Notes: a model not told the origin generated them from the sequence alone. 64,000 bases of DNA from Saprospiraceae bacterium (GCA_022844565.1 JALHLK010000009.1:1-64000); one strand, 5' to 3'. Counted from the first letter of the stretch, positions 33,945-43,936 are shown. Translations and numbers: made by a program.

Positions 33945-35120
33945 TTATGAAAATCGAGAAATAATTTTTTCGATCTCTGAATAAAAACTCGTTGATAAAG
34001 CATTGATAGTATAGACATTGTCTGGAAAGTTTGCCATTACTCCATCAAGTCTTCGTATTTTCATATCGTCAAGTGCTCTTTTATCTCCCACAATCTTCAT
34101 TGCTACATCTTCGAAAAGATAATCGACGGATATTGGTATCGATCTAATCGGAAGTCGGTTGATATTATCATAAATACTCAATCTTCCGATCAAACTACTT
34201 CGTTTTTCTCTTCTGGCTTCTGTTACAATTGCCCTTACTTCTATGGTGTTTGGTTCTGTAATTTTATGTCCAGCAGTATCTCTCAAAGCTTCACCATTTC
34301 TATCATAAACTACTCTTTCACCATCTGTAATTGTCTTAACTTTGTCATAATTATTTACAAATTCTTTTTCTGATCCAAAATGGACATCATCAATTTTGAT
34401 AATCATAATCGTATTGTAGGTTTTGTCGTTATTTCGCTTGTCTACAAATTCATACTTTTTCCAAAATGTATTCCATCGTGCAGGATCAAGATCTAAGACT
34501 CTTCTTTTTATTAAATCATTGCTTAAACCACCTACAGCCGATTCAAAGTCTATGCCAATCATTTCTAGTCCTAAATGATAAGATTCATCTAATTTGTCTT
34601 CGATTTCTGCAAAGTAAGGGTCGTATCTTTTTACTTCTTTAAGCAAGTCGTATGCATTTCTTGCGTCATCAATATTGCCTTTTCGAGCTCGACTTATTAA
34701 ATTTATAGCATTGTTGTAATCATACGCTGCTTTACCTTTTTTTGCTTCGGCAATGTATGAGTTATAGTTTGTGGTTGAGATTCTTGCGGCATAACCTTCT
34801 TTTGTACGTAACGGCAAAACGGAAGCTACCATTCTTTCGCGTCGGTCTAAATTGATGTACAGATTCAAAATTTCATCCCATCTATGGTCGTGGGGTGTTG
34901 ACATGATGAGATTGATACGATCCAAATCCCTTTCTTTTAAAATGTTATATGCACGTTCGTAGGCAACAATGTTTTCACGCTTATGATTTTTATGGTCTCT
35001 AAGCTTTGAGGTTCCAAAGTCAAACGCAGCTTCATAATCTCCTCTTGAAACCATCTTTTCTACTGACTTGCAAGAAAAGATGAAGGTAATTGCTAATAAA
35101 ATGAACATCATCTTTCTCAT
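33945..35120 (-). CDS. Lipoprotein with TPR-like helical repeats
   Basis: This 391-residue predicted lipoprotein has the signal MRKMMFILLAITFIFSC, where Cys17 follows IFS as a lipobox. Residues 20-180 are helical and TPR-like (VEKMVSRGDYEAAFDFGTSKLRDHKNHKRENIVAYERAYNIL; AKKGKAAYDYNNAINLISRARKGNIDDARNAYDLLKEV), and the second half is beta-rich with no motif I recognise. It is probably anchored to the outer or inner membrane facing the periplasm. The same-strand neighbour upstream is the 923-residue protease/barrel protein, 141 nt away. Function is unknown; similar lipoproteins exist in Saprospiria-type genomes as far as I recall. Confidence 0.75.
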   Translation of the reverse strand: MRKMMFILLAITFIFSCKSVEKMVSRGDYEAAFDFGTSKLRDHKNHKRENIVAYERAYNILKERDLDRINLIMSTPHDHRWDEILNLYINLDRRERMVASVLPLRTKEGYAARISTTNYNSYIAEAKKGKAAYDYNNAINLISRARKGNIDDARNAYDLLKEVKRYDPYFAEIEDKLDESYHLGLEMIGIDFESAVGGLSNDLIKRRVLDLDPARWNTFWKKYEFVDKRNNDKTYNTIMIIKIDDVHFGSEKEFVNNYDKVKTITDGERVVYDRNGEALRDTAGHKITEPNTIEVRAIVTEARREKRSSLIGRLSIYDNINRLPIRSIPISVDYLFEDVAMKIVGDKRALDDMKIRRLDGVMANFPDNVYTINALSTSFYSEIEKIISRFS

Positions 35121-35261
35121 GGCTAAAATTTTTAAAAGTTAAATCATATTGTCACGACGGGATATAAAATATGGTTGTGACAATTAAAAGCCAGAATTAA
35201 CTTTTAATTAAAGTTTTAAAGCACGAAGTAAATATGCGTAAATTTGCAACTACAAAATCTC

Positions 35262-38033
35262 TTAGAAATCCAAAGCAAATATTAACTCTGGTCTCCACTT
35301 TCTTTCCTCGCCTTCCACTACATAACTCAACCTAGCCCCAAATGTCAAAGGAAATGCATTTAACCAAACATTATCAAAATACAATTCAGTACCAACTGAT
35401 TGAGCATCAAAGGTTCTATCGTTGGCTAAATCTACTTGTGACATATCACCAAAAATATTTAATCTTACCCTTTTAAAATAGCTGATGTCTAAAATGCCAA
35501 TTTCAGGATAAAATAGCGGGAGACCATAATCAAATGAGATTCTACGAGCTGCATTGTAAGGGGTAACCGATCCGCCTCTTACGTATTGAAAATTATTAGA
35601 AAACTTATAGGTGTTTAAAAATTGTTCATTATAGTATTCTGCCCCGATTTTGATGCGGTGGTTTTGTAAAATACCGGGTAAGTAAATATTACCTCTCACT
35701 TGAAAAGCCTGACCCTTAGGACCATATAGAGAAGATCTAAAATTTGCTGAGATTTCTTGACCCCATCGAGTACCAAAGTTTTGAGGTGCAAATCTTCGAA
35801 GGTTGGAAAAGGAAAGTCCTAAACTCATGTTGGTAAACGAAGATAAATCCTTAGGTGTGAATAATAATTGTTTGTTGTAAATGTGTTTGTAATTAATCCC
35901 AAATGAAGGTCTAAGGCTTCTCGACATATTACCATCTACCCAAGTTAGTGGTACCGATGTAGAAACGCCATAATTCATTTCATCAAAAGTGTATAACTTC
36001 AACTTATTGCTGTCGGGTACCAAAGCAAAACTAGATCTAGCCGTTGGGGCAAGATTAAGGGTGAATACAGGATATTTGCTTGAAAAACTTACACTTGCAT
36101 TGGTTTGAAAGGCTTTTTCATTCACATTATAATAAACTTCACCAGTTCCACTAATATTGGCAAGTGCGTTTTCAAAATATAATTGAATACCTGGCCTATT
36201 TAGATCTTGGCTTGGGGCGTAACTGTGTAATTGCATACGTCCTGTTCGCTTGTAAGATTTCGGCTCATAATCGGTATCTTTTATATCATTGACTATATTG
36301 ATATCTTGGTTTCTATCGGCCCTTTCTTTGATGTCAAAAGGTTCACCTGCAAGTTTTGAAATTCTTAAATCTTCTCCTCTGCTAATGATGGTTTGATAAA
36401 TAAGTGTATCATCTTTTAGAAAGGGTGCGTATGCTCCTACGGTTTCATTTGTAAGTTTTTGTATATTTTTGGTATTTATATCAACACTATATATTTGGTC
36501 TGTCCCATCAAAAGTAGCTGTAAATACTACCTTTCTGCCGTCAATAGATGGCTGATTGATCATGTGCGTAGTAGATGGTGTCAAAGCATGATGCAGATCC
36601 TTACTTATGTTATAATGATATAATGTTGCCTCTTTGTTTTGTCTAGATATATAGATAACCTCGTCATTAGTCACCCATTTTGGATAAGATATAAAACCAT
36701 TGTCGATTGCAGATACTTCTTTTTTCAGTTGGCCATTATTCATATTGATAAAAACCATTTTTGATTGTAAACTGGTATCCATTTTAACGGCCACTATTGA
36801 TTGTAGACTTTTATTAGGGTCTGGAGAAAAGTACTTGCCCTTTGTTGTTATTTGAGATTTCCTTCCCGAACTTAGATCGTAGTAGTAAATATTTGAAAAA
36901 TTTTCAAAAGCCCATCTAGGATCTCTTTCATATTCGCACCAAGTAAAAAGACTATCTCGATATCCTAGATACTTTTCGCTGTTAATACCGATACTTGTTA
37001 ATTTTTTTTCTTTTTTATCTTGGGAAATGACAGAAATATATGGCGTTTTTTTGAAGGAAGACTTAAGGGCAAACACATCATTTCCAATCAAAAAAGGATA
37101 TTCGTAAAAAGTAGGGGTTTTGATATTTTTAGTAATTTTGTTGGAGGGTAAAACCGAACTTCTTTCTGTAACTTGATTGCCTCCAATTTTTTGAAAATAT
37201 TCCTCAAATGCTTTTTTGTAGATACTCCTTACTTTGCTCCCTGTTTCTTTTTTTAATGAAATTGAAAAATTGTAAAATGGTCCATGCTTGTATCTAGCTG
37301 CTCTATCTATCACTTTCTCCCATGTGTCAGGCCCATGATTACGTTCTACATAATTGTGAAGAATATGACCAAAAACATAATGATTAGGCAAATCAAATCT
37401 AAAAGACCCACCCCTCATCTGACTATATCTAAATTTTTTACCATCTAGTAACAAGGCCTTCTGTGGAGCTAAAAACTGTGGTGTTCTACCCCTTCCTCCA
37501 GAGGTCAAGGAAGTCTCTCCATGGATAGCATCACCTTCTGCGTACCAATCTGGCATCGCTAAAAACTTTAGACCTGCCCAACCGCCTTGTCCTAATACAT
37601 AACTTGCCAACTTCGTCAACCCGACTCTTGTATCATTCAATTGATGTACGTGCTTATACTCATGAATCGACAATACGTCCATCCAATCCGTATTGGTAGA
37701 TAAAAAGCTATTCTGGAGAGGCGTGCTATAATACTCTGAACGATAAGGTCCGATACCCACATAACCATTAGCGATGACCTGTCGAGTTTGTAGTATGATA
37801 TCTATTTTTCGATTTTTATGGTTGTTTTTATAAGTTGTATTTTCATTCATTAAAGTGACAATATTACCGATGCGCTTGGCTTCGTTGTATCGACCTTGTG
37901 GATAGATAATGTTAAAATATGTTGATTCTATTTTTTGCCACTGGACAGAAGATGGGTGTCCACTTGGTTGGCTAAGTAATATTTGAGTTGAAAGTATTAA
38001 GATAAATAGAGCAAATAAAAAAGGATACTTCAT
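35262..38033 (-). CDS. Outer-membrane protein: gluzincin, propeller and barrel
   Basis: This 923-residue exported protein has three parts. After a signal peptide (ending TQILLSQ) comes a zinc-peptidase-like domain with HEYKH (His124, Glu125, His128) and a downstream Glu166 in WYAEGDA, the gluzincin arrangement of peptidase-MA-like proteins. Residues about 290-600 form TolB-like propeller blades (YISVISQDKKEKKLTSIG; VFTATFDGTDQIYSVDINTKNIQKLTNE). Residues about 630-923 alternate aromatic and polar residues like an outer-membrane beta-barrel, and the protein ends in Phe. It is probably a surface or periplasmic protease anchored by its own barrel. The fusion order is read directly; activity is inferred. 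Confidence 0.8.
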   Translation of the reverse strand: MKYPFLFALFILILSTQILLSQPSGHPSSVQWQKIESTYFNIIYPQGRYNEAKRIGNIVTLMNENTTYKNNHKNRKIDIILQTRQVIANGYVGIGPYRSEYYSTPLQNSFLSTNTDWMDVLSIHEYKHVHQLNDTRVGLTKLASYVLGQGGWAGLKFLAMPDWYAEGDAIHGETSLTSGGRGRTPQFLAPQKALLLDGKKFRYSQMRGGSFRFDLPNHYVFGHILHNYVERNHGPDTWEKVIDRAARYKHGPFYNFSISLKKETGSKVRSIYKKAFEEYFQKIGGNQVTERSSVLPSNKITKNIKTPTFYEYPFLIGNDVFALKSSFKKTPYISVISQDKKEKKLTSIGINSEKYLGYRDSLFTWCEYERDPRWAFENFSNIYYYDLSSGRKSQITTKGKYFSPDPNKSLQSIVAVKMDTSLQSKMVFINMNNGQLKKEVSAIDNGFISYPKWVTNDEVIYISRQNKEATLYHYNISKDLHHALTPSTTHMINQPSIDGRKVVFTATFDGTDQIYSVDINTKNIQKLTNETVGAYAPFLKDDTLIYQTIISRGEDLRISKLAGEPFDIKERADRNQDINIVNDIKDTDYEPKSYKRTGRMQLHSYAPSQDLNRPGIQLYFENALANISGTGEVYYNVNEKAFQTNASVSFSSKYPVFTLNLAPTARSSFALVPDSNKLKLYTFDEMNYGVSTSVPLTWVDGNMSRSLRPSFGINYKHIYNKQLLFTPKDLSSFTNMSLGLSFSNLRRFAPQNFGTRWGQEISANFRSSLYGPKGQAFQVRGNIYLPGILQNHRIKIGAEYYNEQFLNTYKFSNNFQYVRGGSVTPYNAARRISFDYGLPLFYPEIGILDISYFKRVRLNIFGDMSQVDLANDRTFDAQSVGTELYFDNVWLNAFPLTFGARLSYVVEGEERKWRPELIFALDF

Positions 38034-38200
38034 TTGTAGTTACATTGGTTAAAGCGATAAAGATAGTTAGAAGCTACAGATTTACAAAATAGTATGATTG
38101 GCAATTCGGTATTAGCGACCGTTTTGAAAAGTTGTTGTGAAAGGTAGTAAGAACAGATAATGGTGTGTGTTTTTGAAATAATGGCTCATGTATATTTTGA

Positions 38201-38373
38201 GAAATAATGGGCGGAATTAACATTATTTAAGCATTTTCCGCCCGTAAAAGCCATTATATTTTGAAATAAATAGCCAATTTAACGTTATTTATTAATTTAA
38301 AAATCGATAAATTACCTTTATAAATCGATTTAACGGGCGGAATATGTATTTTTTAGCACGATTCCGCCCGTTA
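38201..38373. repeat. Cluster of GGGCGGAAT hairpins
   Basis: Three hairpins lie in 173 nt: GGGCGGA/TCCGCCC (38209-38243), AAATCGAT/ATCGATTT (38301-38331) and a perfect 13-bp stem TAACGGGCGGAAT/ATTCCGCCCGTTA (38331-38373). The GC-rich arms stand out in an AT-rich gap. None has a T-run, so they are not classical terminators. The motif GGGCGGAA occurs in both orientations. No gene is visible in 38034-38413 besides this cluster. Confidence 0.7.
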
Positions 38374-38413
38374 AAATAAAATATTTATTCTAAAATTAAA
38401 ACGCTTTTTATCA

Positions 38414-38814
38414 TTATTTACAGTTAGAAATAAGGATAATGGCCTGTATCTTAGGATCTAATGAATATTTAGAAATTAATGTTTTGTCCGTAACTAAAGA
38501 TTTACGCAAGTTCCAATATTTGCTTATTCAATCATTGTCAATATATTGTTCAATTGTAATTATACTATCCATTTCTACAACTAAAATTCTTTGATTTAAA
38601 GGCAATAACTTAGGGTTGTTTAAAACTTTCTTAAACTGCGACGAGGTATGATGAGATGCATCTATATTGAGATACTTTAATGAGTCACTGAAGTCTATAA
38701 CCTTCAATATTTCTTCATTAAAAAGTGATCATTAAAATTTAAATGATTGACATGTTGAGCTTTTGCAGTATAAACACAGCATGAAATTATAACAACTGTG
38801 ATTATTTTTAACAT
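38414..38814 (-). pseudogene. Broken small secreted-protein gene
   Basis: The frame begins 6 nt after the mnmA stop with a convincing signal peptide (MLKIITVVIISCCVYTAKAQ). It reads HVNHLNFNDH, then loses frame at a run of five T (one more T would restore it), and continues in the next frame for about 65 codons (FNEEILKVIDFSDSLKYL; LNQRILVVEMDSI). An in-frame TGA follows IDND, and the reading goes on sensibly (ISKYWNLRKSLVTDKTLI) to a TAA at 38414. The original protein would have about 133 residues. Two independent lesions suggest true loss, although the homopolymer one could be a sequencing error. I do not recognise the family. Confidence 0.75.
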
Positions 38815-38819
38815 CAAGC

Positions 38820-39929
38820 TTAATTTTCGCTAAAATTCATAGAAGAGTGGATTACTCCTCCTCCTATGACATCATCACCTTCAAAAAACACCGCACTTTG
38901 TCCAGGAGCAATACCTTTTACAGGAGCGTAAAACTCTACGGTTACCTTATCGCCTAAACTATTCAATTTGGAAAGGGTACCAGGATCGTTGTATCTAACT
39001 TGGGTGACCGCTTCAATATCCTCTGGAAGGGTCTCATATTTCATCAAATTAATGCCGCCTACGATCATACCATTGCGCATTAAGTCTTCTATTCGTCCTA
39101 AGACCACTGTATTTGATTCCGCTTTAATCTCTGTCACAAACATGGGCTCACCAAAAGCTTTACCCAATCCCTTGCGCTGTCCGATAGTGAAAAAAGGATA
39201 ACCTTCGTGCTTTCCTAATACATTTCCTTCTGTATCCACAAAATTGCCACCTGCCACCTTTTCTACAAGGCCGTCGACTCTTCTTTTCAAAAAACCGCGG
39301 TAGTCATTGTCAGGTACAAAGCATATTTCATAAGATTCTGCTTTTTTCGAAAGTTCTTCATAGCCATAATCATAGGCCATTTTGCGTATCTCGTCCTTTG
39401 TATATCCTCCTAGAGGAAATCTACTTCTTTCTAGGCACTCTTGACTCAATCCCCATAAAACATAGGACTGATCCTTCTTCGCATCTTTGCCTTTTGAGAC
39501 AAATTTTCGACCATTCAATTCATTAATAACCGCATAATGGCCAGTGGCAATAAACTCACAATCCATCGCATCTGCCCGCTTCAATAAGGCACTCCATTTG
39601 ATATGTGTATTACAAAGTACGCACGGATTAGGTGTACGACCCGCTATATATTCGTCTACAAAATTATCAATGACATAATCACCAAATTCTGATCTGATAT
39701 CTACAATAAAATGATGAAAGCCCATATCTACAGCTACCTGTCGAGCATCATTGATAGAGTCTAAGCTACAACAACCTGTTTCTTTCTTGCTTCCTCCTGA
39801 ATTCGCATAATCCCATGTCTTCATTGTGATACCGACTACCTCGTACCCTTCTTCATGAAGCATCATAGCAGCTACTGTGCTGTCTATGCCTCCACTCATT
39901 GCCACCAAAACTCTGCCTTTTTTACTCAT
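38820..39929 (-). CDS. mnmA: tRNA-specific 2-thiouridylase MnmA
   Basis: This 369-residue enzyme adds sulfur to U34 of tRNA-Lys, -Glu and -Gln using ATP and a persulfide relay. The PP-loop is SGGIDS (residues 12-17), the catalytic Cys is Cys106 in NPCVLCN and the second is Cys203 in YEICFVPDNDY. KDQSYVLWGLSQ, FPLGGYTKDEIR and FTIGQRKGLG are also conserved blocks. Length is normal. A TACCTTTG -7 box lies upstream at 39993-40000. A broken secreted-protein gene follows 6 nt after its stop and was probably once in the same transcript. Confidence 0.97.
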   Translation of the reverse strand: MSKKGRVLVAMSGGIDSTVAAMMLHEEGYEVVGITMKTWDYANSGGSKKETGCCSLDSINDARQVAVDMGFHHFIVDIRSEFGDYVIDNFVDEYIAGRTPNPCVLCNTHIKWSALLKRADAMDCEFIATGHYAVINELNGRKFVSKGKDAKKDQSYVLWGLSQECLERSRFPLGGYTKDEIRKMAYDYGYEELSKKAESYEICFVPDNDYRGFLKRRVDGLVEKVAGGNFVDTEGNVLGKHEGYPFFTIGQRKGLGKAFGEPMFVTEIKAESNTVVLGRIEDLMRNGMIVGGINLMKYETLPEDIEAVTQVRYNDPGTLSKLNSLGDKVTVEFYAPVKGIAPGQSAVFFEGDDVIGGGVIHSSMNFSEN

Positions 39930-39992
39930 TTGATATGTAAGAATGAAATTTTATTAACCACTCTTTTGGTTATTTTAATTCAAAAATTTCGA

Positions 39993-40000
39993 CAAAGGTA
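39993..40000 (-). promoter_or_regulatory. Candidate -7 box of mnmA
   Basis: TACCTTTG on the minus strand, 63 nt before the mnmA start, matches TAnnTTTG. The -33 region has no clear TTG. Confidence 0.4.
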
Positions 40001-40176
40001 CGATCGGTTAATTAAAAATTGGTTTAAAATTTTATTTTTTGATTTTCATAACTTAAAACAGATGGTAGGGACTTTAAAGAAATCATTTAAAAACATTTTT
40101 AGTGAAAGAAATTGTTACTTTTATTGCTCAATTTTACCATTTCCAGCTTGGAAATGAAAATAACAAATTTATACAA

Positions 40177-42240
40177 ATGAAAAATAGATGCTTCTTTACT
40201 GTTTTAACCATGTTTTGGGTTAATATTTTGTTTAGTCAAACATTGTCAGACTATTTGAGCCAGCCCTTTCCTACCACGCTCAAAGCTTCGCCAAATGGAA
40301 AACATTTGGCATGGGTAATGAATGAGCAAGGTTCGAGAAATGTTGTTTTATGCAGTACTCCTTTTGAGCAAGCGATAAAAATTACAAACAATCAAACAGA
40401 CAATGGTATAGAGATCTCAGAATTGCACATTAGCAACAAAGATATCGTGTATGTGAGAGGTAATAGTCCAAATCCGAGGGGAGAAATTGCTAATCCAGCC
40501 ATGGTGAAAGAAAACATAGAACGCACCATTTATAAATATAGCTTTGCAAGTGGTAAAACAGATACCATTGCAAAAGGTACGAGCATAAGAATTTCGCCAG
40601 ATGGGAGTATGCTCGCCTATATATCCGGCAACCAGATATGGACAAAATCATTGATATCGAATGAAGCACCAAAAAAAATAAGTCAATTAAGAGGAGGTAC
40701 ATCATCGCTAGTTTGGAGTCCTAAGAGTGATAAAATCGCATTCGTAAGTCAAAGAGGCGACCATAGTTTTATAGGAATAGCAGAGCTGCAACCCCAAAAT
40801 GTTTATTTTATTAATGAGTCATTAGACAAAGACATGATGCCTTCTTGGAGTGATGATGGGTCTATGATAGCTTATTTACGAATGCCTACTGTTCACCAGC
40901 AAATGTTGTTTATGCCCATTAGGTCTTCCCTTCCCTGGAGTATTTGGATCACCAATCTTGCAGATATGAAAAGTAAATCTATATTCACAGCTTCAGAAGG
41001 TATGGGTAGTCATTTAAGCAATTCTGTTTGGATTGCTGACCAAGCCATTGTTTGGAATGGAAACGCTGATCTAATCTTCCCGTATGAAAAAAATGGGTGG
41101 AGCCAGTTATACAATATTAATATCAACACAGCTAAACTAAGCCACCTTACTCCAGGTGAAGGCGAAGTAGAATGGATGTCAATGACAAAAGACAAAAAAC
41201 AACTTTTCTACCTCTCGAATATAGGAGATATTGATAGAAAACATATTAGTTTACTTGATTTAGCTTCCTTAAAAACCAGTGCCCTTACCTCGGGAGAAAC
41301 CATCAATGTCAACCCTGTCCAAATTGAGGAAGGATGGGCTTTTCTTCAGTCGGATCATGCAAAAACTCCATGGCCCACGGTTTTAAAAAGTGCAACCACA
41401 AGAGAAATTGCTACAACATTAAAAAGTAAAACCTTTCCTGTTGGATTAAGAAAACCTCAACCAATAAAAATTACGGCTATTGACGGACACCAAATACCCG
41501 CACAGCTATTTTTGCCAAAAGATTATGATCCAAAGAAAAAATATCCAGCAACTATTTTTCTCCATGGTGGTTCTAGAAGACAAATGTTATTGGGATTTAA
41601 TTTTAGTCAATATTATAGTAATTCATTTGCACTCAATCAATACATGGCAGACAAAGGTTACATTGTCATTAGTTTGAATTATAGAAGTGGTATTGGCTAT
41701 GGGGTAAATTTCAGAGAAGCGTTGGATTATGGCCCTTTTGGAGCATCTGAGGTAAGAGATGTCATCGGGACCGGAATGTACTTAAAATCGCGAGGCGATG
41801 TTGACGAAAAGCGGCTGTCTTTGTGGGGTGGCTCTTATGGCGGATATCTGACAGCACATGGTTTGGCTCAAGCAAGTGATATATTTTCTTGTGGTGTGGA
41901 TATACATGGTGTGCACGACTGGAATGATGGTGTGGTTATTTTTAATACTTGGTATGAAAAAAGTGAAATGCCTGAATTTGCCAAACTAGCTGAACAATCA
42001 TCACCGCTTAATTTTATGAAAAGTTGGAAGTCGCCTGTTTTGTTAATTCATGCCGATGATGATAGAAATGTAGCATTTAATCAATCCGTTAGACTCATAG
42101 AGCAATTACGAAGACATAAAGTGTATCACGAACAAATAGTTTTACCAGACGATATTCATAATTTTTTATTACATAAGAATTGGGTTAGGACATTAGAAGC
42201 TACCTTTGATTTTTTAAATAGAAATGGTGTTGGAAAATAA
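40177..42240 (+). CDS. Secreted S9-family prolyl oligopeptidase
   Basis: This 687-residue serine peptidase belongs to the prolyl oligopeptidase/acylaminoacyl-peptidase family. The ATG at 40177 (MKNRCFFTVLTMFWVN) gives a signal peptide ending LFSQ; the longer frame from 40102 has none. The N-terminal propeller (residues 25-400) has TolB-like blades such as SPNGKHLAWVMNEQ and SWSDDGSMIAYLRMP. The C-terminal hydrolase domain has Ser in WGGSYGGYLTAHG, Asp in HADDDRNV and His in DDIHNFLLHKNW. It probably trims peptides in the periplasm or at the surface. Its end overlaps the next gene by 17 nt, which suggests co-transcription with an unrelated RNA-modification enzyme. Confidence 0.92.
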   Translation: MKNRCFFTVLTMFWVNILFSQTLSDYLSQPFPTTLKASPNGKHLAWVMNEQGSRNVVLCSTPFEQAIKITNNQTDNGIEISELHISNKDIVYVRGNSPNPRGEIANPAMVKENIERTIYKYSFASGKTDTIAKGTSIRISPDGSMLAYISGNQIWTKSLISNEAPKKISQLRGGTSSLVWSPKSDKIAFVSQRGDHSFIGIAELQPQNVYFINESLDKDMMPSWSDDGSMIAYLRMPTVHQQMLFMPIRSSLPWSIWITNLADMKSKSIFTASEGMGSHLSNSVWIADQAIVWNGNADLIFPYEKNGWSQLYNININTAKLSHLTPGEGEVEWMSMTKDKKQLFYLSNIGDIDRKHISLLDLASLKTSALTSGETINVNPVQIEEGWAFLQSDHAKTPWPTVLKSATTREIATTLKSKTFPVGLRKPQPIKITAIDGHQIPAQLFLPKDYDPKKKYPATIFLHGGSRRQMLLGFNFSQYYSNSFALNQYMADKGYIVISLNYRSGIGYGVNFREALDYGPFGASEVRDVIGTGMYLKSRGDVDEKRLSLWGGSYGGYLTAHGLAQASDIFSCGVDIHGVHDWNDGVVIFNTWYEKSEMPEFAKLAEQSSPLNFMKSWKSPVLLIHADDDRNVAFNQSVRLIEQLRRHKVYHEQIVLPDDIHNFLLHKNWVRTLEATFDFLNRNGVGK

Positions 42241-43936
42241 AACCGAGGAAACTGATCATACAACAAATACTTGCTTTTCTAATTTTGAGACAGATGTTGA
42301 GTCTATACCGTTGCCTCAAAAATTCACGTATCCTTTCAATTACAAACCACATCCATTGTGTTTAATAGCAGCAGAAGAAGTACAAACTAAAATTGCAAAA
42401 CTTCCTCATAATTTTATAAATAAGGGCGACGAAACCAACAGTTTTGGCAAAATGTTTGGTGTTTTAATTGTCCAAAATGAGAACAAAACTTTAGGCTATT
42501 TGGCAGCTTTTTCAGGTAAACTATTTGGAGGTAATCACTTCGAAGGTTTTGTGCCTCCTATACTAGACACCCTTGACCCCAACGGATTTTATAAAAAAGG
42601 AGAAGAAGAAATAAATTTAATCAATAAAGCCATATCCGAGCTAGAAAACGAGCAAACTTTTATAGACCTTATATTTGAACTAGAAGGTGCCAAAAAGGAG
42701 TTTGAAGAACTATTGATCTCAACAAAAGAATCTCAAAAGAAGAAAAAAGAAATCAGGGACAATAAAAGGCAGCAACTTCATAACTTGCAAGAAGTAGAAA
42801 GACTTAAAATAGAAGAAGAACTCAACAACGAGAGCTCTCAAGATCAGTATTTTCTGAAAGATTTAAAGAGGTTTTGGAAATCAAAAATATCGCTTCTCAC
42901 CGAGACACTGGATGTAAAAAGACAGGTCATCAGCCGATTAAAAGAAGAAAGAAAAGGGATGTCAGCCGCCCTTCAACAAAAACTTTTTCAGGCCTACAAT
43001 TTTCTTAATTACACTGGAGAATCAAAAAACATTATGGATATTTTTGATGTAGCAAATGGCAATGTACCTCCGTCTGGTTCTGGAGAATGTGCTGCACCAA
43101 AGCTACTACATTACGCTTTTTCACATGGGTTTCGCCCAATAGCAATGGCAGAGTTTTGGTGGGGCGAACCAAATATTTCTGAAATGCGAAAACATGGACA
43201 ATACTACCCAGCGTGCAAAAGTAAGTGTAAACCTATTTTAACGCACATGCTCGAAGGATTAGATGTAGAGGAGAATCCTATGGTCCATACACTAGCCACA
43301 CCAAAAGAACTCAAATTCATCTACGAAGACCAAGACATCATTGTGGTAAATAAACCTCCTGGACTCCTCTCTGTACCCGGCAAAGAAATTAAAGACTCTG
43401 TGATGACCCGAATAGCAAGTCTATATCCTGATATCACTGGTCCAATAATCGTACATCGATTAGATATGTCTACATCAGGCATTATGATTTTAACCAAAAA
43501 TATGGAATCTTACCACCATATCCAATCGCAGTTTACTAAGCGAAAAGTAACCAAAAGATATGAAGCAATATTGGAGGCAGTCATTACCCAAAATAGTGGT
43601 AATATTGACCTCCCACTGCGGGTAGACCTTGACAATCGCCCTCGACAATTGGTTTGCTACACCTATGGAAAATCTGCTTCGACAAGATATGAAGTAATCG
43701 CGCGCTCAGAAAAACAAACACTTATTCATTTCTTCCCCATCACAGGGAGAACCCATCAATTGAGGGTTCATAGCTCACATACCAAAGGATTGAATTGTCC
43801 TATTTTAGGAGATGATTTATATGGTAAAATGTCCGATCGATTGTATTTACACGCAGCATATATTAAGTTTAATCACCCAAGATTGGATAAGGAGATGGAG
43901 TTTTTTGTAGCATCGGGGTTTAGTGTCGAAGAGTGA
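42224..43936 (+). CDS. RluA-family pseudouridine synthase, long form
   Basis: This 570-residue protein has a C-terminal RluA-type catalytic domain (from about residue 360) with the active Asp in VHRLDMSTSGIMIL, preceded by YEDQDIIVVNKPPGLLSVPG, and followed by FPITGRTHQLRVHSSH and ILGDDLYG. The N-terminal 350 residues contain a domain with CLIAAEEVQ and GYLAAFSGKL, a charged coiled coil (residues about 165-260), and a region with GSGECAAPKLLHYAFSHGFRPIAMAEFWWG and a C-x3-C pair. This two-part arrangement is a known long RluA form in Bacteroidota and gamma-proteobacteria. Target RNA is unknown. It starts inside the last codons of the peptidase gene. Confidence 0.88.
   Translation: MVLENKTEETDHTTNTCFSNFETDVESIPLPQKFTYPFNYKPHPLCLIAAEEVQTKIAKLPHNFINKGDETNSFGKMFGVLIVQNENKTLGYLAAFSGKLFGGNHFEGFVPPILDTLDPNGFYKKGEEEINLINKAISELENEQTFIDLIFELEGAKKEFEELLISTKESQKKKKEIRDNKRQQLHNLQEVERLKIEEELNNESSQDQYFLKDLKRFWKSKISLLTETLDVKRQVISRLKEERKGMSAALQQKLFQAYNFLNYTGESKNIMDIFDVANGNVPPSGSGECAAPKLLHYAFSHGFRPIAMAEFWWGEPNISEMRKHGQYYPACKSKCKPILTHMLEGLDVEENPMVHTLATPKELKFIYEDQDIIVVNKPPGLLSVPGKEIKDSVMTRIASLYPDITGPIIVHRLDMSTSGIMILTKNMESYHHIQSQFTKRKVTKRYEAILEAVITQNSGNIDLPLRVDLDNRPRQLVCYTYGKSASTRYEVIARSEKQTLIHFFPITGRTHQLRVHSSHTKGLNCPILGDDLYGKMSDRLYLHAAYIKFNHPRLDKEMEFFVASGFSVEE

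Noticed and set aside
38414-38814. UGA read as selenocysteine or tryptophan in the secreted-protein remnant
   Set aside because: Other genes here end with TGA and use TGG for Trp, no selenocysteine hairpin is evident, and a second lesion (frameshift) is present in the same gene.
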